A DNA stretch of 64,000 nt from Arthrobacter sp. S39 (GTDB lineage: Bacteria; Actinomycetota; Actinomycetes; Actinomycetales; Micrococcaceae): assembly GCF_004320525.1 (NCBI RefSeq), contig NZ_SIHX01000005.1, positions 186,001 through 250,000 of the forward strand, given 5' to 3'. Shown in pieces: positions 33,755 through 42,360 of this stretch; the stretch's first letter is position 1; every line of letters begins with the position of its first letter. The position numbers were made by a program, and so were the translations under genes. The notes beneath the pieces were generated by a model. That model saw only the letters and a program-made list of their open reading frames with translations. It made no database searches and was not told where the DNA came from.

Positions 33755-34858
33755 GTGGCCGAAGGCGAACGCCAGGACGAGGGCCGGCGCGGCGACGACC
33801 CCGTTTACGAGGCCATCGGTCCTGGCTGGAACAGCGGAACGCAGGAAATGCAGGACGACGCCGGCTGGGAGCCCCGGCCGGCGGGCCCTGCGCGGGTGGC
33901 GCTCGCCGCTGCGGCTGGGGATGTGCTGGCATCCGTCCGGACCCTGCGGTTCTGGCTTGTGGCAGCGGCCGTGCCGCTGGCTACTTGTCTTTTCGCGGTG
34001 GCCCTCGTTGGGATGGCTGCGCCTTACGAAATGCAACTGGAAGAGGCCCGGTGGTTGGGCTATATGCTCGCTGCTGCCATGATGCCCGCATCCTCGGCAC
34101 TCCTTGCCGTGCATTGGGGGCTTCTGGGAGGCCGGCGGCTGTCCTCGCGCAATCCGCCAGCGGGCCTGGAGCCAGGCCCGCTGGCCCCGTTCCTTGCCGT
34201 GGCCGCGCGTGGGCTGGTGGTGGCTGCGATAGCCCTGATCCTGCTGTTGCTGCAGGCCGGCCTCGCGGAGGTGTCGGCTGCCGGCACTGCAGGTGCTTCC
34301 GCGGGGGTCGTCGTCCTGGAGTTCGCCATCTTTGGGGCCGTCGGCGCGGGCGTGTCCGCGCTGCTCCACCGCCGAATGTGGGCGTCCATTCTCGGCTGGA
34401 CCGTGGCCGGAGTCCTTGTCCTGGGCAATGCCGTGGCAGTTTTGGCCCTGATGCCTGCGGTGCGCGCGGACGAGCCCGTGGCTGTTGCCATGAATGTTGT
34501 CTGGGGGCCCGGCCATACGCGGGTTGCATATGAGTGCTCGCCCGAACTCGTGGGCCTCGCCGAGGTTTTTCACACGGAACGTATTGTGTGGCTGGCAGCA
34601 GCGAACCCCGTGGTGATGTTTGCGATGCTGGCCTCCGGCGGGGATACCGGCGAGGAGGCCCTGGGCTGGATGCCTGGCGCCCTCCAGGAAGCTGCGGACG
34701 GCACGCAGGTTCCCTGTGTCAACGGCGAGCCACGCACGAAGGACACCGTCCGGATGCCGTTGGAAGTGATCGGGCTGGCCACACAGGGTGTCCTGGCCGG
34801 CGGATTCCTTGCCGGCGGACAGCTGGCCGCCCGGCGCAGGTCCGGTTCAGGCGGGTGA
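33755..34858 (+). CDS. second membrane protein of the ABC system, diverged paralogue
   Basis: This 367-residue protein has about six hydrophobic segments. It is a remote copy of the preceding permease: both have a loop with Y-x-C-S, then ERVAW or ERIVW followed by NP, and near the end PCANGE or PCVNGE. This suggests a heterodimeric channel. The GTG start is preceded by GGAGCGGGGGG. The first 45 residues are charged and disordered. A 78-base gap separates it from recR, which is convergent. Confidence 0.72.
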   Translation: MAEGERQDEGRRGDDPVYEAIGPGWNSGTQEMQDDAGWEPRPAGPARVALAAAAGDVLASVRTLRFWLVAAAVPLATCLFAVALVGMAAPYEMQLEEARWLGYMLAAAMMPASSALLAVHWGLLGGRRLSSRNPPAGLEPGPLAPFLAVAARGLVVAAIALILLLLQAGLAEVSAAGTAGASAGVVVLEFAIFGAVGAGVSALLHRRMWASILGWTVAGVLVLGNAVAVLALMPAVRADEPVAVAMNVVWGPGHTRVAYECSPELVGLAEVFHTERIVWLAAANPVVMFAMLASGGDTGEEALGWMPGALQEAADGTQVPCVNGEPRTKDTVRMPLEVIGLATQGVLAGGFLAGGQLAARRRSGSGG

Positions 34859-34936
34859 TGGCTGCGGAGCGTCGAGCCAGTTCACCAAGGCCCGCTGCCC
34901 CGCATCGCGGCCGTATCCGTGATCCGCCCCGAACCC

Positions 34937-35536
34937 TTAGGTAAGCGCGTTGCGGCGGCCCTCGAAGGCGCGCCCCAGCGTGACTTCGTCCGCGTATTCC
35001 AAGTCGCCGCCCACGGGGAGTCCGGAGGCCAGGCGGGTAACCACAATTCCGATGGACTTCAGCATCCGGGCCAGGTACGTGGCCGTTGCCTCACCTTCCA
35101 GGTTGGGGTCGGTGGCGATGATGACTTCCTGGATGGCGCCGTCGTTCAGCCGGGTCAGCAGCTCCCTGATCCGCAGCTGCTCAGGGCCGACACCGGCAAT
35201 GGGATTGATGGCTCCGCCCAGCACGTGGTAGCGGCCGCGGAAGGACCGGGTGCGTTCCACGGCGAGGACGTCCTTGGACTCTTCCACCACGCAGATCACG
35301 GAGGGATCGCGCCGGGTGTCCCGGCAGATGTTGCAGAGCTCCTGCTCGGTCACGTTGCCGCAGACCGTGCAGAATTTCACGCGCTCCTTCACCGTGGTGA
35401 TGGCTTCCACCAGGCGTTTCATGTCCTGCGGGTCGGCTTCAAGGATGTGGAACGCCAGCCGCTGCGCGGACTTGGGCCCCACACCGGGAAGGCGTCCGAG
35501 CTCGTCTATCAGCTCCTGGACCGCACCTTCGTACAC
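34937..35536 (-). CDS. recR: recombination protein RecR
   Basis: This 199-residue protein works with RecO and RecF in gap repair by loading RecA. It has the helix-hairpin-helix [17 protein letters not shown], the C4 zinc finger ([17 protein letters not shown]), and the Toprim domain ([15 protein letters not shown] ... [15 protein letters not shown]). Length is normal. It follows dnaX on the same strand by about 70 bases, the conserved dnaX-recR order, and both are likely co-transcribed. Confidence 0.97.
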   Translation of the reverse strand: MYEGAVQELIDELGRLPGVGPKSAQRLAFHILEADPQDMKRLVEAITTVKERVKFCTVCGNVTEQELCNICRDTRRDPSVICVVEESKDVLAVERTRSFRGRYHVLGGAINPIAGVGPEQLRIRELLTRLNDGAIQEVIIATDPNLEGEATATYLARMLKSIGIVVTRLASGLPVGGDLEYADEVTLGRAFEGRRNALT

Positions 35537-35607
35537 GTTTCCCTCTTTAGCTTGGCTTGGATGGTGGGCGAATCAGTGGCGCTGCTGGGCGAACCGTGGT
35601 GTGGCCG

Positions 35608-38600
35608 TCAGTAGCGTGGAGGCAGCGGGCTGCCATCCAGGGAGCGCTCCTCGATGAGCTTTCCGCCCAGAATACGCTCGATGGCGGCGCGCCCGAAGAC
35701 GCCCGATTCCTCGATGGTTTCGTCATCCGCGCTGGGGATATCCTGCACGTCCGGCACGGCTGCAGCGACAGCCCGGGACGGCGCCTTCGCCCGCCCGGCC
35801 TCTGCCTCCGGGCTGTTGGACAGCCGCTGGTAGAGGCTTTGCCGGGCGGCGGCTGCCTCAGGGGAGGTTGCGGGGGACGGCTGCGGAGGCGCGGCCTGGG
35901 GGGCCGACGCGGCCATTGCATATTCCCTCACCGGTGCCGCCACAGTTTCAGGGGCGGGGCTTTCCGGGGCGGACGGCCTCCCAAAATCACCTGGCCCTGG
36001 CGAAGGAGGGGCAGTTACGGGTTCAGCCACTGGAAGTCCCCAGGGGTCCACTGATTCCGGCGGCTCCGGGGACGCTGAGGGCTGCGGGGCCACAGGCTGG
36101 GGAACTGCAGCAGCTTGGGGAACCTGTGCCGTCGCGGGTTCGTACTGCGGGGCGGGGGCTGCAGCGGCGGACGCGCTGTCCGGCTCGGGCGAAGCCTGGC
36201 TCTTCCCAATGTTGGTCTCAGTGCCGACGACCCACACGCCCGGTGCCTGTTCCACGGCGCGGGTCCACGGATCATGCGGGGCAGCTTTTGCGGTCGCGGT
36301 GATGCCGCTGGCCGCCGCGCCCGCCTTTTTGGTTTTGGGGGCACGCTTTCCGGCCGGCAGGTCACTGCCACCGGAACCTGGGGCAGCTACCCGGGCTGCC
36401 GGCGTGCGCTGCGGTTCCGGCGGGGCGGAGGGATCCCAGTCCATGGGAGGTTCCTCGTCCAGCGGCGGGGCATCCTCGTCGCGGGGCGGGCCCCAGTCGT
36501 CGTCGGAGTAAGCGTAGGTGCCGGCAATGTCGGCCTCCTGCACTGTCGACGTCGAGGGAACCGGGCCGGGCGCCTGAACCGATGACTGAGCGGGCGTTGT
36601 GGCCGCGGCCTGTGTGGGTGCCGGGGCAGGTGCTTTGTGAGCTTCAGCTGGAGCAGCAAACTGAGGCGTGGAACCAGAGGCCGTGGGCGCAGGAGCTGTT
36701 GGCGCCGGAACCGCCGGAGCATGAGCTGTGGGCGCCTGGACGGCGGGTGCCGCGGCTGCGTGTGGGGCGGCGGTGTCCTGTGCGGAGTCGGTGCTGTCCT
36801 GTGTGGGGGCAGTGCCAGCGGGCGCGAGTCCCCAGGCTACGTCGGCGGATGTCGGCGGGGCTACCCGGCTAGCGGGTGCTTTTGGGTTTGGCTCAGAGCT
36901 CGCTGGGCTGTTGGTCCCACGGTTGCTGCCCCCGGCGACGGCCGTGATCTGGCAGTCAATGCCCACGGTTTTGTGGATCGCCTGGCGCAGGTTTTCCGAG
37001 TGGTCGGCACGGCCGAAGGCTCCAGCCAGTCCGGACGTGCTGAAGGCAAGGGTAAGTCCCTGGCCGTCGAAAGCTGCCACCTGGGCGTTGGGCTCCACCA
37101 GCGCCCACGTGCTGCGCTTGATCTTGGACAGCGTCTGCAGGATTTCCGGCCACGCGCGGCGAAGAACTTCGACGTCGCCGCCGGGTCCTGCAGCGGTCCC
37201 GGGTCCTGCAGCGGCCGCCGGGCCTGCGGGGACAGCCACCGTGCGGACTTCCGGAACCGGCGCGGCAGCCGGCGACTCCTGCACAGGAGCCGCTTGTGCC
37301 GGCGAAGCCTGTGAAGGTGATTCCTGTGCGGGAGATTCCTGCTCCGGGGCCCGGCGCACGTCGGCGGCAGGGCCGACCCCAGCTCCGGCGGTGGTCCGGG
37401 CGCCTGCTGGCTCGTCCACCGGCCAGTCGCTGGTGCTGACCCGGGGTGCTGTCAGGGGTTGGCGGGCTTCGGCCGGCTGCGGCTGCTGCTGAACCTGCTG
37501 CGGCGGGGCTTCGCGCGAGGAAGGTGCGGCGGGGGCGGCCTCCGCAACGCGGGCGGGTGCCGGTGCTGCCGGTGCAGGCGTCTGAGATTCAGCGCCCGCA
37601 GGCGGCAGCACCACGGCAGGTGCCGTTGGTTCCGGGGCGTTTCGCTCCGGAGCAGCTCCAGCAACCGACACGCTGGAACCCTCGGGGGCGGGAGCGCCGA
37701 CGTCGTTCCCGGCGTAGTTGAGGCGCCGCTCCACCCGGTCGATCCGCGCCGCGATGCCGCGTTCAGTCTGTTCGGAACTGGGGAGCAGGATGCGCGCGCA
37801 CAGCAGTTCGAGGTGGAGCCGCGGGGACGTGGCGCCGGTCATTTCGGTCAGCGCCGTGTTGGTGACATCCGCGGCGCGGGAGAGTTCAGCGGCGCCCAGG
37901 TTGTGCGCCTGGTTCTGGAGGCGTGCGATCTGGTCCGCGGGCATGCCGCGCAGGATGGTCTGGGCGCTTTCGGGCATGGCCTGGACAATGATGAGGTCGC
38001 GGAAACGCTCCAGCAGGTCCTCGACGAAGCGGCGCGGATCGTGGCCGGTCTGGATGACGCGGTCCACGGCACGGAAAACTGTGGCGGCGTCGGAGGCGGC
38101 CACGGCCTCGACGACGTCGTCCAGCAAGGACGCATGCGTGTAGCCCAGCAGGGCGACGGCGAGTTCGTAGTCCAGGCCGTTCTGCCCGGCTCCGGCCATC
38201 AGCTGGTCCAGCACGGACAGGGAGTCGCGGACCGAGCCCGCACCCGCGCGGATCACCAGGGACAGGACACCCGGGGCCACCGGCACGTTTTCCTGCCGGC
38301 ACAGCAGTTCCAGGTACGCCATGAGCGGCTCCGGCGGGACCAGCCGGAACGGATAATGGTGCGTGCGGGAACGGATGGTGCCGATGACTTTGTCCGGCTC
38401 CGTGGTGGCGAAAATGAACTTGATGTGTTCCGGCGGCTCCTCGACGATCTTGAGCAGGGCGTTAAAGCCCGCCGAGGTGACCATGTGGGCCTCGTCGATG
38501 ATGAAAATCTTGTAGCGGTCGCGGACCGGAGCGTACGTTGCCCGCTCGCGGAGGTCGCGGGCGTCGTCCACGCCGCCGTGGCTGGCGGCATCGATCTCAA

Positions 38601-38880
38601 TGACGTCCAGGGATCCGGAACCGCCGCGGGCCAGCTCAATGCAGCTGGGGCAGACGCCGCAGGGGGTGTCGGTGGGGCCCTGCGCACAGTTGAGGCAGCG
38701 GGCGAGGATACGGGCGGACGTGGTCTTGCCGCAGCCGCGGGGGCCGGAGAAGAGATAGGCGTGGTTGACCCGGTTTTTCCGCAGGGCCGTCATCAGCGGC
38801 TCCGTGACATGTTCCTGCCCGATAACGTCTGCGAAGGAATCCGGACGGTATCTGCGGTAAAGGGCGGTTGTAACAGTCAC
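35608..38880 (-). CDS. dnaX: DNA polymerase III subunits gamma and tau
   Basis: This 1090-residue clamp-loader ATPase has Walker A GPRGCGKTT (46-54), a zinc module with Cys65, 74, 77 and 80, the DEAH box in IFIIDEAHMV, sensor 1 FATTEP, and the C-terminal collar up to about residue 375. From about 385 to 1070 the chain is very rich in Ala and Pro, broken by a folded segment near 560-640 (RRAWPEILQTLSKIKRSTWALV...). It is much longer than most DnaX proteins. The start is GTG, preceded by TAGGGT (38888-38893) at seven bases, thus probably leaderless. The SRP RNA gene lies just upstream. Confidence 0.96.
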   Translation of the reverse strand: MTVTTALYRRYRPDSFADVIGQEHVTEPLMTALRKNRVNHAYLFSGPRGCGKTTSARILARCLNCAQGPTDTPCGVCPSCIELARGGSGSLDVIEIDAASHGGVDDARDLRERATYAPVRDRYKIFIIDEAHMVTSAGFNALLKIVEEPPEHIKFIFATTEPDKVIGTIRSRTHHYPFRLVPPEPLMAYLELLCRQENVPVAPGVLSLVIRAGAGSVRDSLSVLDQLMAGAGQNGLDYELAVALLGYTHASLLDDVVEAVAASDAATVFRAVDRVIQTGHDPRRFVEDLLERFRDLIIVQAMPESAQTILRGMPADQIARLQNQAHNLGAAELSRAADVTNTALTEMTGATSPRLHLELLCARILLPSSEQTERGIAARIDRVERRLNYAGNDVGAPAPEGSSVSVAGAAPERNAPEPTAPAVVLPPAGAESQTPAPAAPAPARVAEAAPAAPSSREAPPQQVQQQPQPAEARQPLTAPRVSTSDWPVDEPAGARTTAGAGVGPAADVRRAPEQESPAQESPSQASPAQAAPVQESPAAAPVPEVRTVAVPAGPAAAAGPGTAAGPGGDVEVLRRAWPEILQTLSKIKRSTWALVEPNAQVAAFDGQGLTLAFSTSGLAGAFGRADHSENLRQAIHKTVGIDCQITAVAGGSNRGTNSPASSEPNPKAPASRVAPPTSADVAWGLAPAGTAPTQDSTDSAQDTAAPHAAAAPAVQAPTAHAPAVPAPTAPAPTASGSTPQFAAPAEAHKAPAPAPTQAAATTPAQSSVQAPGPVPSTSTVQEADIAGTYAYSDDDWGPPRDEDAPPLDEEPPMDWDPSAPPEPQRTPAARVAAPGSGGSDLPAGKRAPKTKKAGAAASGITATAKAAPHDPWTRAVEQAPGVWVVGTETNIGKSQASPEPDSASAAAAPAPQYEPATAQVPQAAAVPQPVAPQPSASPEPPESVDPWGLPVAEPVTAPPSPGPGDFGRPSAPESPAPETVAAPVREYAMAASAPQAAPPQPSPATSPEAAAARQSLYQRLSNSPEAEAGRAKAPSRAVAAAVPDVQDIPSADDETIEESGVFGRAAIERILGGKLIEERSLDGSPLPPRY

Positions 38881-38935
38881 AGAGGAAACCCTACCAATCC
38901 GGGCTGACAGTTTGCCGCCCTGTGGGGGAATAGTA

Positions 38936-39026
38936 AAGACCCCCCATGCACCCGCCAGAGCCCGTCTACCCTTGCTACCTTCCGGTCCTGGGGGAGTTCA
39001 ACAGGATGACGCCACATGAGGGGCCG
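38936..39026 (-). ncRNA. ffs: small SRP RNA (4.5S type)
   Basis: On the minus strand the apical domain reads CCAGGACCGGAAGGTAGCAA, the conserved Ffh-binding loop. The ends pair: GGCCCCTCATG (39015-39025) with CATGGGGGGTC (38938-38948). TAAACT (39033-39038, minus strand) lies about seven bases before the 5' end, with GTGCCA as a possible -35. The RNA joins Ffh to target membrane proteins. Its place upstream of dnaX is conserved in Gram-positive genomes. The exact ends are estimates. Confidence 0.92.
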
Positions 39027-39094
39027 CAGATAAGTTTACCCGAAGATTTGAGGAGGTTGGCACGCGGCGGTGACCGCCCCGGCACCCCGATGGT

Positions 39095-39421
39095 TTACCC
39101 GCGCCAGCCGTCCACCGGCCAGCTCATGAACGCGGGCTCCTCATAGGGGTGGGCGGCCCGCAGGGCCAGCACTACGGCGCCGAGCAGATCCTCCTCGACC
39201 ACGCATTCGATCCTGTCCTCGGCCACCTCCGTGGCCCGGTTCGCGTCTCCGATGAAGGGCGCCGCCCCGTCCAACGCTGTGAAACGCCCGGTTCCGGCTG
39301 TGACGAACGAGCAGTGCGAATAGTTGCCGATCCGGCCGGCCCCGGCGTCGCCGACGGCGGCGAGGACTGCCTGCGTGCGGGTCCGGGGAACGTAGGCCAC
39401 CAGTGTGTGCAGCTGTGTCAT
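39095..39421 (-). CDS. stand-alone NIF3/YqfO insert-like domain protein
   Basis: This 108-residue protein matches the CutA-like domain inserted in the NIF3/YqfO family: LHTLVAYVP, VGDAGAGRIGNYSHCSFVTAGTGRF, GDANRATEVAEDRIECVV and AHPYEEPAF. The catalytic halves of NIF3 are missing, so it is a one-domain version. The role is unknown; the CutA-like fold suggests a trimer. ATG 39421 is the start best placed before the conserved strand, though the ribosome site is weak. Confidence 0.8.
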   Translation of the reverse strand: MTQLHTLVAYVPRTRTQAVLAAVGDAGAGRIGNYSHCSFVTAGTGRFTALDGAAPFIGDANRATEVAEDRIECVVEEDLLGAVVLALRAAHPYEEPAFMSWPVDGWRG

Positions 39422-39504
39422 GGCTTCATCGTCCCAAAGCCGCCGCATTAAGGAGGAGGTAACGGGGGCGCTTTTCATTGCTAATCCGGCGGACAGGCCT
39501 GATC

Positions 39505-39597
39505 ATGGGTATGTACACCGATTGGGGCAATCTCAAGGTTGTGAGCTGCAGGGCCTGGCTGGAGGGCCGGACCCGGCAGCTCAACGGTGTTCCGTAG
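39505..39597 (+). CDS. possible 30-residue small ORF
   Basis: An ATG frame encodes MGMYTDWGNLKVVSC and 15 further residues, and ends two bases before a clear terminator. There is no strong ribosome site. It could equally be part of an untranslated small RNA. Confidence is low. Confidence 0.25.
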   Translation: MGMYTDWGNLKVVSCRAWLEGRTRQLNGVP

Positions 39598-39598
39598 G

Positions 39599-39626
39599 AA
39601 TGGACGCATTGGGGGCGTCCATTTTG
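39599..39626 (+). terminator. Rho-independent terminator
   Basis: AATGGACGC pairs perfectly with GCGTCCATT around a seven-base loop, ending in TTT. No annotated plus-strand gene ends here except the 30-codon frame. Confidence 0.75.
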
Positions 39627-39660
39627 ACGTTAACGGCACCCTCCTGAGGCCAATTGGGCG

Positions 39661-39688
39661 TTGCTGAAAAGTTCAGGTAGTCTAGTAT
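39661..39688 (+). promoter_or_regulatory. tRNA-Ser promoter
   Basis: TTGCTG (39661-39666) and TAGTAT (39683-39688) are 16 bases apart and end 23 bases before the tRNA. Confidence 0.5.
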
Positions 39689-39711
39689 CTGCTTTTGATT
39701 CAGAAGCAGCT

Positions 39712-39799
39712 GGAGAATTCGCCTAGCGGCCTATGGCGCACGCCTGGAACGCGTGTTGGGTTAACGCCCTCGGGGGTTCAAATCCCCCATTCTCCGCCA
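39712..39799 (+). tRNA. tRNA-Ser(GGA)
   Basis: The acceptor stem GGAGAAT pairs with ATTCTCC, followed by G and an encoded CCA. The anticodon stem CACGC/GCGTG encloses CTGGAAC with anticodon GGA. A long variable arm (class II tRNA) and the T arm GGGGGTTCAAATCCCCC are present. It decodes UCC and UCU. Confidence 0.97.
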
Positions 39800-39801
39800 G
39801 C

Positions 39802-39840
39802 CAGAAACCCGGTCCTGACCTTGTCAGGGCCGGGTTTCTG
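39802..39840 (+). terminator. tRNA terminator
   Basis: CAGAAACCCGG at 39802 pairs with CCGGGTTTCTG ending at 39840, with a further inner stem TCCTGAC/GTCAGGG. It follows the CCA end directly. Confidence 0.8.
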
Positions 39841-39853
39841 CATTCCATCCCGG

Positions 39854-40771
39854 TCACAACGGGGTATGCCCAAGCCTGCGGAGCCGCTGCCGGGCCGCCT
39901 GCTCACTGGGTCCCGGGCCGCGCCCAAGAGCGAGATGCACGACGCCGAGAGTCACCCTGGTTGCCAGCCTCACCGGGAGGGGCAACGGGCCAATCCGTGG
40001 CGTCCGGAGTCCCAGCATCCGGCGGTACTTCGGCTCGAGGCTGTAGACGGCGGCAGCGAAAATGATCCGGTAGCCCGGGCGCAACAGCGGGTGCAGGGGA
40101 GGGTTGCGGATAAATTCGACTGTCTCGGCGACCCTGCTGTCCGCCAGGAGCTCCCCGCTGTTGTACCAACGGTCCAGCTGCCGGCGCATGTCGGCTTCGG
40201 TGAGCGGCGGATCCTGTACGCCCATCAACAGCCCGGCCTGGGCCCACTCGCGGACGTAGGCGTCGGGGCCGCCGGGGATGGTGCCGCCCCAGATTTTGTG
40301 GGCTGTGAGGAAGGCGTCCACGAAGGCCAGATGGACCCAGCGGGCCGCCTCGGGATCATTGGCCGAGTACCTCCGTTCGCTGCCGCGCCCGTCGCTGTAG
40401 CTGCCGTGGACGGGCTCGTGCAGCCGGCGCACCCGGGCGGAGGCTTCGTCGGCGTCGGCTTTTGACCCGTAGGTGACGGTGAAGATCCACTGGATGGTGC
40501 GTGCCAGGCGGCGGAGCGGATCCTCGCGGAAGTCGGAGTGCTCAAGGATTCCCGCCAGCGCAGCGGGGTGAAGCGCCTGCATGAGCAGCGCACGGATCCC
40601 GGCCACGATGGGCGTCATGGAACCGTGCACCGCCCAGACGGCCGAGCCTGGCAGGTGATAGCCGGCGTCGTTCCCCTCCGCCAGCCGCGGCACCCAGCCG
40701 GGCAGCACATCAGGACTCCCAGTGAACACGCGTTTGAGTTCGCCCTGCCATTCCCGGAGGAGATTGCGCAT
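39854..40771 (-). CDS. MpaB/Lcp-type oxygenase domain protein (DUF2236)
   Basis: This 305-residue protein belongs to the group sharing the catalytic domain of MpaB and latex-clearing protein, haem-dependent oxygenases in characterised members. Signs are AVHGSMTPIVAGIRALLMQALHPAALAGILEHSDF, the YGSKADADEASARVRRLHEPVHG stretch and WVHLAFVDAFLTAHKIWGG. Conserved His residues in these segments are likely haem or active-site ligands. Substrate is unknown. The frame is open upstream to 40882; the ATG at 40771 precedes the first family-like residues. Confidence 0.82.
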   Translation of the reverse strand: MRNLLREWQGELKRVFTGSPDVLPGWVPRLAEGNDAGYHLPGSAVWAVHGSMTPIVAGIRALLMQALHPAALAGILEHSDFREDPLRRLARTIQWIFTVTYGSKADADEASARVRRLHEPVHGSYSDGRGSERRYSANDPEAARWVHLAFVDAFLTAHKIWGGTIPGGPDAYVREWAQAGLLMGVQDPPLTEADMRRQLDRWYNSGELLADSRVAETVEFIRNPPLHPLLRPGYRIIFAAAVYSLEPKYRRMLGLRTPRIGPLPLPVRLATRVTLGVVHLALGRGPGPSEQAARQRLRRLGHTPL

Positions 40772-40940
40772 AGGACCATTGTTGCCCACGCCTGGCGTGC
40801 AGCGGACCCCCCACGCAGATCCACATAATGTCCGCAGTGGTGCTGAGCCGGGGTTCACAGGCCCCCGGCTTTGTGGTCCCATGGGAGGGTAAGTCCGTCC
40901 GGAGACCTGGGGTCTGACGGGCCAACCCGGGAGTCAACTA

Positions 40941-42272
40941 GTGGGCAATCATTGGGGAGCCGGCCGCGACAAGGCGCCTGCCGGCGCCTGCGCGGCAGCC
41001 GTTCGCGCACTGGCCGCGACCGGCGTTGCCGCCACGGCCTTTTTTGCCCTGGAATTCCCCGGAACTTCCGCGCGGCCGGCCGCACCCGCGTCACCTGCCG
41101 GGAGTGTCAGCCTTCCCGGCCTGGCCGGTGGCTTCCTGACGGACGGCCGGGCGCTGGTCCCGTTCAGCCGGACGATCGTCACCACTGTCGCCAAGGACGG
41201 GCACGCCCAGCTCAACGTCGCCTCCGCCGAGCTTCAGCGCCCGCCGGAAGGGTCACTGATGGCACCCCTGGAAGTGCTGAGGCCAAGCTCGCCGTTCGGA
41301 TACCGGGTCAGCCCACTCTCCGGCTCCGCAGGGGACTTCCATCTCGGCCAGGACTATGCCGCGGCCTGCGGCACGAGGGTATATTCGGCCGACGCCGGCG
41401 TGGTGCGGGCCGCCGGCTGGCACCCGTGGGGCGGCGGGAACCGGGTGGAAATCGACCACGGCAACGGGCTGATCACCACGTACAACCATTTGGAGGCCAT
41501 CGCCGTCCGGGCGGGCGACTCCGTGCAGGTGGGCCAGGTCATCGCCCGGGTGGGCACCACCGGCTGGTCCACCGGCTGTCACCTGCATTTCGAAACCATC
41601 CTCCACGGCAAGCACACCAGCCCCCTGAACTGGACGCTGCTCGCCATCCGCCAGGTGGACGAGCTGAAGGACCTGGTGATGGTCAGTTACGACGGCACGG
41701 CCCCGGATGCGTCGGCGGCGCAGCGCTGGGCCATCCCGGTGGCCACAGACAACAGCCACGCCGTCCTGAACGGCGAAGCGGAACTGTCCCAGGCGCCGGA
41801 GCCTGCTGTCCCAGCTCCCTCCACTCCGGGGACGGACCCAACTGGAGTGCCGTCGTCGGACCCCACAGCATCCGCGACCGGGACACTGACGGCATCCCCG
41901 ACAGCAACCCCGACGGCAACGCCGACGGCAACCCCGACGGCAACGCCGACAGCAACCCCGACAGCAACCCCGACAGCAACCCCGACAGACAGTTCGACGG
42001 CGTCGCCCTCACCGACGTCCGCGTCGCCCGCCGCAACCACCTCGCCGACGGGCACCCCAACGGCTGAGCCCACGACGGCGTCGCCGACGCCCGTGTCCAC
42101 CCTCACGTCCCCATCGCCCACCCCGTTGCCGACGTCGCCGTCCTTGCCAACCCTGACAACCACCGCGGTGCCCGAGCCGGCGCCAACTGTCACCGAATCC
42201 ACGACGGCAACGTCCACGGCAGCACCCACGGCGACGGAACCCACGCCCACGGTGACGGAGCCCGCGCCCTAA
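40941..42272 (+). CDS. secreted M23 family metallopeptidase with Pro/Thr-rich tail
   Basis: This 443-residue protein has a signal-like hydrophobic segment (residues 20-40), an M23 (LytM) domain at about 115-230 with zinc ligands in FHLGQDYAA (His, Asp) and CHLHFET (HxH), and a long tail of Pro, Thr, Ser and Ala. The tail contains tandem PTAT repeats. It probably cuts peptidoglycan cross-links in the wall, with the tail spanning or binding the wall. All zinc ligands are present, so it looks active. The GTG start has GGGAGT seven bases upstream. Confidence 0.88.
   Translation: MGNHWGAGRDKAPAGACAAAVRALAATGVAATAFFALEFPGTSARPAAPASPAGSVSLPGLAGGFLTDGRALVPFSRTIVTTVAKDGHAQLNVASAELQRPPEGSLMAPLEVLRPSSPFGYRVSPLSGSAGDFHLGQDYAAACGTRVYSADAGVVRAAGWHPWGGGNRVEIDHGNGLITTYNHLEAIAVRAGDSVQVGQVIARVGTTGWSTGCHLHFETILHGKHTSPLNWTLLAIRQVDELKDLVMVSYDGTAPDASAAQRWAIPVATDNSHAVLNGEAELSQAPEPAVPAPSTPGTDPTGVPSSDPTASATGTLTASPTATPTATPTATPTATPTATPTATPTATPTDSSTASPSPTSASPAATTSPTGTPTAEPTTASPTPVSTLTSPSPTPLPTSPSLPTLTTTAVPEPAPTVTESTTATSTAAPTATEPTPTVTEPAP
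41893..41984 (+). repeat. 12-base tandem repeat coding for PTAT units
   Basis: Units of the form CCGACGGCAACC or CCGACAGCAACC repeat about seven times within the M23 peptidase tail. The two unit types are arranged in blocks, which suggests expansion by slippage or unequal crossing over. Confidence 0.8.
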
Positions 42273-42360
42273 GGACTGACAGAAAACTCCCAGACTGCAC
42301 CCGTACCCTTGATGGTTGGCAACGAATCACCTGCATAACCAACCTTTCAAGGACGGCGCT

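Noticed and set aside
37459..38907. Long plus-strand open frame (482 codons) opposite dnaX
   Set aside because: It mirrors the GC-rich third positions of dnaX, shows no family motif, and has low-complexity Gly/Arg/Val-rich translation typical of shadow frames.
41893..41984. Tandem repeats considered as a CRISPR array or minisatellite
   Set aside because: Units are 12 bases with no spacers and stay in frame within a peptidase gene, so this is a coding repeat.
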